Source: an uncultured Solirubrobacterales bacterium (GTDB lineage Bacteria; Actinomycetota; Thermoleophilia; Solirubrobacterales; Solirubrobacteraceae). From it: DNA of 8,048 nucleotides. The notes beneath the pieces were generated by a model. The model was not told the DNA's origin and ran no database searches. It saw only the letters and a list, made by a program, of their open reading frames with translations. The DNA lies in the NCBI GenBank assembly GCA_903830015.1, contig CAIKSH010000064.1, forward strand, positions 1 through 8,048, given 5' to 3'. This document shows positions 5,658 through 8,048 of this stretch, piece by piece. The translations under genes were made by a program, and so were the position numbers. Position 1 is the first letter of the stretch; each line of letters opens with the position of its first letter.

Positions 5658-7052
5658 ATGACCACGCACTCAGCTTCGACCCGCCACCTTCGCCGCATGC
5701 TTGCCGGCGGCGCCGCCGTACTGGCCGCGCTGACCGCCGCGCTGACCGCCGCGCTCGCCGTCGGCGCCGTCCCGGCCCGGGCGCTCACCGCGATCGAGAC
5801 CCTGCGCCCGACCCGGGGCCTGCCCGCGGCGATCGCCGTGGATGCGGCCGGCAACGTCTACACGGCCAACATCAACGGGACCGAAGGCACGGTGACGAAG
5901 TTCTCCGCCGACGGCAAGGTCACCAACTACGGCCCGGTGGGTGACGGCCCCGCCGACATCGCCATCGACTCGGCCGGCAACGTGTTCACCGCCAACCGTT
6001 ACAACGACAACGTCTCCAAGATCACGCCCGATGGCAAGGTCGTGATCGACTGGGCGCCGGCCGGCGTCGCGCCGGAGGCGCTGGCCATCGACGAGGCGGG
6101 CTTCATCTACGTGGCCAACGAGGGCTCCAGCAGCGTCACCCGGATCTCTCCGGCCGGGACGCCGAGCGGCTCGTCCCCGGACTTCGCCTGGGCCAGGACC
6201 GACCGGGCCCCGCAGGACATCGCTATCGCCGCGGACGGCACCGTCTACACGGCCAACTCCTCGGGCCCGCTGACCGACCGCGGGGAGTCCGGCTCGATCT
6301 CGCGGCTCCCGGTCGACGGCAACGGCGCCAACCCGACCTGGGCGAGGACCGGCCACCGGCCCGTGAGCCTCGCCATCGTCCAGAGCGGAGCCGGGCAGGT
6401 GATCTACACCGCCAACTACGGCGCCAACTCGGTCAGCCGTATTGCGGCGAACGGCTCCTCGACGCTTACCTGGGGCAGGACCGGCCAGTACCCGTCCGGG
6501 ATCGTCGCCTCGACGCCGACCGGTTCCGGCGACAGCGACATATTCGTGACCAACAGCTGGACCGACAACGTGAGCCAGTTCTCCGCCTCCAAGGGCTACG
6601 TCCAGACGCTCGAGCCCACGGGCGCCGGCCCCTCGGCGGCGGCTCTGGACAAGGACGGCAACCTCTACGTGACCAACTACCGCGGCGAGAGCGTCACCAA
6701 ATTCACCGCCTGCGCCGCTACGCAGGCCTCGTCGGGTGCCCTGGCCGTGGCCGCCGGCGGGCTGGCCTCCAGGTGCGCCGTCCCGGCCAGCCCGAAGGTC
6801 ACCTGGGTGACCCGCGGCGGCAGCCGGAAGGTCACCGCCCGCTTCACTGCCGAGGCCGGCGTCACCTACCGTCTCGTGGTCGGCAACCAGAACCGTTCGA
6901 GCTCCTACCGCTGCAAGGTCAAGCGCAGCGGCAGCCGGCGGCTCGGCAGCTGCTCGGCGACCGTCGCCAAGGGCACCTGGCGCGTCGTGGTAACGCCGAC
7001 GAAGGGCGGCGTAACCGGTACCGGCCCAGGCTGGACCTTCCGGGCCCGGTAG
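5658..7052 (+). CDS. Secreted seven-bladed beta-propeller (NHL/Vgb-like) protein with a basic, cysteine-containing tail
   Basis: A 464-residue exported protein. The signal peptide has an Arg-containing n-region (1-15), an Ala/Leu/Thr hydrophobic core (16-38) and probable cleavage after ARA (Ala42). The mature part holds seven copies of a 40-53-residue repeat centred on (V/I)(Y/F)(T/V)(A/T)N at 67-71, 109-113, 150-154, 196-200, 249-253, 295-299 and 336-340, each followed by a segment like NSVSRI and a W(A/G)RTG..P or similar turn. Seven repeats fit one closed beta-propeller. Residues 375-464 form a separate beta-rich, Lys/Arg-rich domain; Cys352, 373, 419 and 432 could form two disulfides outside the cell. 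No catalytic residues are recognisable. The likely role is ligand, polymer or protein binding at the cell surface or in the medium; the ligand is unknown. No LPXTG motif or C-terminal membrane anchor is visible. Confidence 0.87.
   Translation: MTTHSASTRHLRRMLAGGAAVLAALTAALTAALAVGAVPARALTAIETLRPTRGLPAAIAVDAAGNVYTANINGTEGTVTKFSADGKVTNYGPVGDGPADIAIDSAGNVFTANRYNDNVSKITPDGKVVIDWAPAGVAPEALAIDEAGFIYVANEGSSSVTRISPAGTPSGSSPDFAWARTDRAPQDIAIAADGTVYTANSSGPLTDRGESGSISRLPVDGNGANPTWARTGHRPVSLAIVQSGAGQVIYTANYGANSVSRIAANGSSTLTWGRTGQYPSGIVASTPTGSGDSDIFVTNSWTDNVSQFSASKGYVQTLEPTGAGPSAAALDKDGNLYVTNYRGESVTKFTACAATQASSGALAVAAGGLASRCAVPASPKVTWVTRGGSRKVTARFTAEAGVTYRLVVGNQNRSSSYRCKVKRSGSRRLGSCSATVAKGTWRVVVTPTKGGVTGTGPGWTFRAR
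5727..5750 (+). repeat. 12-bp tandem repeat in the signal-peptide coding region
   Basis: The unit GCGCTGACCGCC occurs twice head to tail (5727-5738, 5739-5750), followed by a degenerate third copy starting GCGCTCGCC. It encodes ALTA-ALTA-ALA in the hydrophobic core of the propeller protein's signal peptide. Because the unit is four codons, gain or loss of a copy keeps the frame and changes only the hydrophobic core length. Confidence 0.75.
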
Positions 7053-7061
7053 CGGCTCCGG

Positions 7062-8048
7062 TCAGGCGCCCAGCAGCGACCACGGCAGCGGGCCGGCCGG
7101 CGGAGAGACGCCGGCGCCGGCTGCCAGGTGGCCGGCGACCAGGAGCCACAGGCTGAAGGCGACGCCGAGGGCGGCCAGGGCCGCTCCCGCGGCGGGGAAG
7201 CGGCGCATGCCCCAGGCGCAGAGGGCGCCGGCCAGCGGCAGGACGGCGACCAGCGCCTCGCCGGGGGCGTGGTCGGAGAACCACGGCACCAGGAAGACGG
7301 CGGTCACGAGCCCGGCCGCGCACACGAGGACCAGGAACCCGGCGGCCACCTCGATGTCGACCGCCTCGGGTAGGGCGCGGGCCAGCCGCTCCCGGCGCGA
7401 GCGCCAGAAGAGCCACGCCGAGACGAAGGCCAGTGCGAGCACCGGCGCGAAGAGGAGCAGCCCCACCTCGGGAGCAAGCCAGACCCCGACCAGCCGGGGG
7501 AGGCGCTCGGCAAAGTCACCGGCCGACTGGGCGCCGAACGGGCCGCCCGGGTCGTTCGAGGCGGCCAGCGGGGTGATGCCGCCGAAGAGCCGTCCGTTGA
7601 CCGTTACGTAGAAGACGAGCGAGACGAGGATCAGCTCCAGGGCCACGAGGCCGGCCCAGCCGCGCCGGCGCCGGCGCAGCCAGCGGAAGAGGGCGACCGC
7701 CACCACGGCGGCGGGGAGGAGCCCGATCGGCCCGATCCAGGGCACCAGGGCGAGCAGCAGGCCGGCGCCCAGCGGCGCGGCCCGGGTGCTCGACTCCCGG
7801 CACCGCAGCGTCAGTGCGGCCGCGCCGGCAATCAATGCGCCGCAGGTCGCCGCCGGGGCGATTGTCGTGCCCGCCACCACGGCGGGCGGGCTCAGGCCGA
7901 CGGCGAGGACCGCTCCCGGGCCCCACGGGTCGGGCGCCAGCCGGCGCGCCACCGGAACCGCCGCCGCCATCCCGAGCGCGGCGATCAGCGCCAGCAGCAC
8001 CTCGACGCCGCGGACCCCGGCCACGGCGAAGGCCGGTGCCAGCAGGGC
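7062..8048 (-). CDS. Polytopic membrane protein, GT-C glycosyltransferase-like, C-terminal part (5' end outside the window)
   Basis: The frame is open to the right edge, giving 328 visible residues; the GTG at 8024 is probably internal, because the eight codons before it stay open and hydrophobic (ALLAPAFA). About nine hydrophobic segments are separated by basic loops (RWLRRRRRGW, WRSRRERLARAL) that would face the cytosol. A long loop after YVTVNGRLFGGITPL, followed by GVWLAPEVGLLLFAPVLALAF, resembles the LFGSP...GLLFSP...PVLLLA pattern of ArnT/PMT-like (GT39-type) and related GT-C membrane proteins that use polyprenyl-phosphate sugars outside the membrane. The catalytic N-terminal loop that would prove this is not in the window, so the family call is tentative. 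The stop TGA (7064-7062) lies 9 bp from the propeller gene's stop, and the two genes converge with no visible terminator. Confidence 0.75.
   Translation of the reverse strand, partial: ALLAPAFAVAGVRGVEVLLALIAALGMAAAVPVARRLAPDPWGPGAVLAVGLSPPAVVAGTTIAPAATCGALIAGAAALTLRCRESSTRAAPLGAGLLLALVPWIGPIGLLPAAVVAVALFRWLRRRRRGWAGLVALELILVSLVFYVTVNGRLFGGITPLAASNDPGGPFGAQSAGDFAERLPRLVGVWLAPEVGLLLFAPVLALAFVSAWLFWRSRRERLARALPEAVDIEVAAGFLVLVCAAGLVTAVFLVPWFSDHAPGEALVAVLPLAGALCAWGMRRFPAAGAALAALGVAFSLWLLVAGHLAAGAGVSPPAGPLPWSLLGA

Noticed and set aside
5650..5661. Three-codon mini-ORF (ATG CAC AGA TGA) overlapping the propeller start
   Set aside because: Its ATG overlaps the end of the ribosome binding site and is too close to it for use. 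It probably arises by chance.
7050..7064. Possible bidirectional terminator between the propeller and membrane-protein genes
   Set aside because: Only 9 bp separate the stops, and no stable stem with a T-run is visible on either strand.
1..8048. Mobile elements, phage genes, defence systems or CRISPR arrays
   Set aside because: No transposase, integrase, direct-repeat array, terminal inverted repeats or toxin-antitoxin-like pair was seen. All clear genes fall into metabolic, glycan or envelope families.

Overview
This window looks like chromosomal DNA from a very GC-rich actinobacterium. G/C strongly dominates codon third positions, several starts follow TANNNT boxes without a ribosome binding site, and the protein families are actinobacterial. 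The mix would fit a Thermoleophilia (Solirubrobacterales-type) genome or a relative, but that placement is an inference. No tRNA, rRNA, CRISPR array, insertion sequence or prophage part was seen.

Positions 1-3871 (+ strand) form one tightly packed gene string: the C-terminal third of a cytochrome P450, a class I SAM-dependent methyltransferase, a GH57 (DUF1957) glucan branching-type enzyme and a GT4 retaining glycosyltransferase. The junctions are a GTGA overlap, a 1-nt gap and an ATGA overlap. A left-handed beta-helix acyltransferase (3868-4551, - strand) converges on the string and shares a CTAG with it, so both genes stop with TAG inside the same four bases. The order methyltransferase, GH57, GT4, opposed hexapeptide transferase matches the mycobacterial Rv3030-Rv3031-Rv3032-Rv3034c neighbourhood. 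There these genes are assigned, with varying evidence, to 6-O-methylglucose lipopolysaccharide (MGLP), a cytosolic acylated alpha-glucan that binds long acyl chains. The best reading is an MGLP-like locus, here with an added P450 at the front.

Positions 4552-4613 are a short divergent promoter region. On each strand a TANNNT box lies 8-9 nt before the start codon with no Shine-Dalgarno sequence, suggesting leaderless transcripts for the acyltransferase and for meaB. MeaB (4614-5567, +) is the GTPase chaperone of B12-dependent acyl-CoA mutases; no mutase gene is visible here.

Positions 5568-5657 hold a weak hairpin, a TAGTTT box flanked by two GGCCGGCC palindromes, and a clear ribosome binding site. 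This site serves a secreted seven-bladed beta-propeller protein with a basic four-cysteine tail (5658-7052, +). From 7062 to the right edge, on the - strand, lies the C-terminal part of a polytopic membrane protein that resembles GT-C glycosyltransferase-like proteins. It converges on the propeller gene with 9 bp between them.
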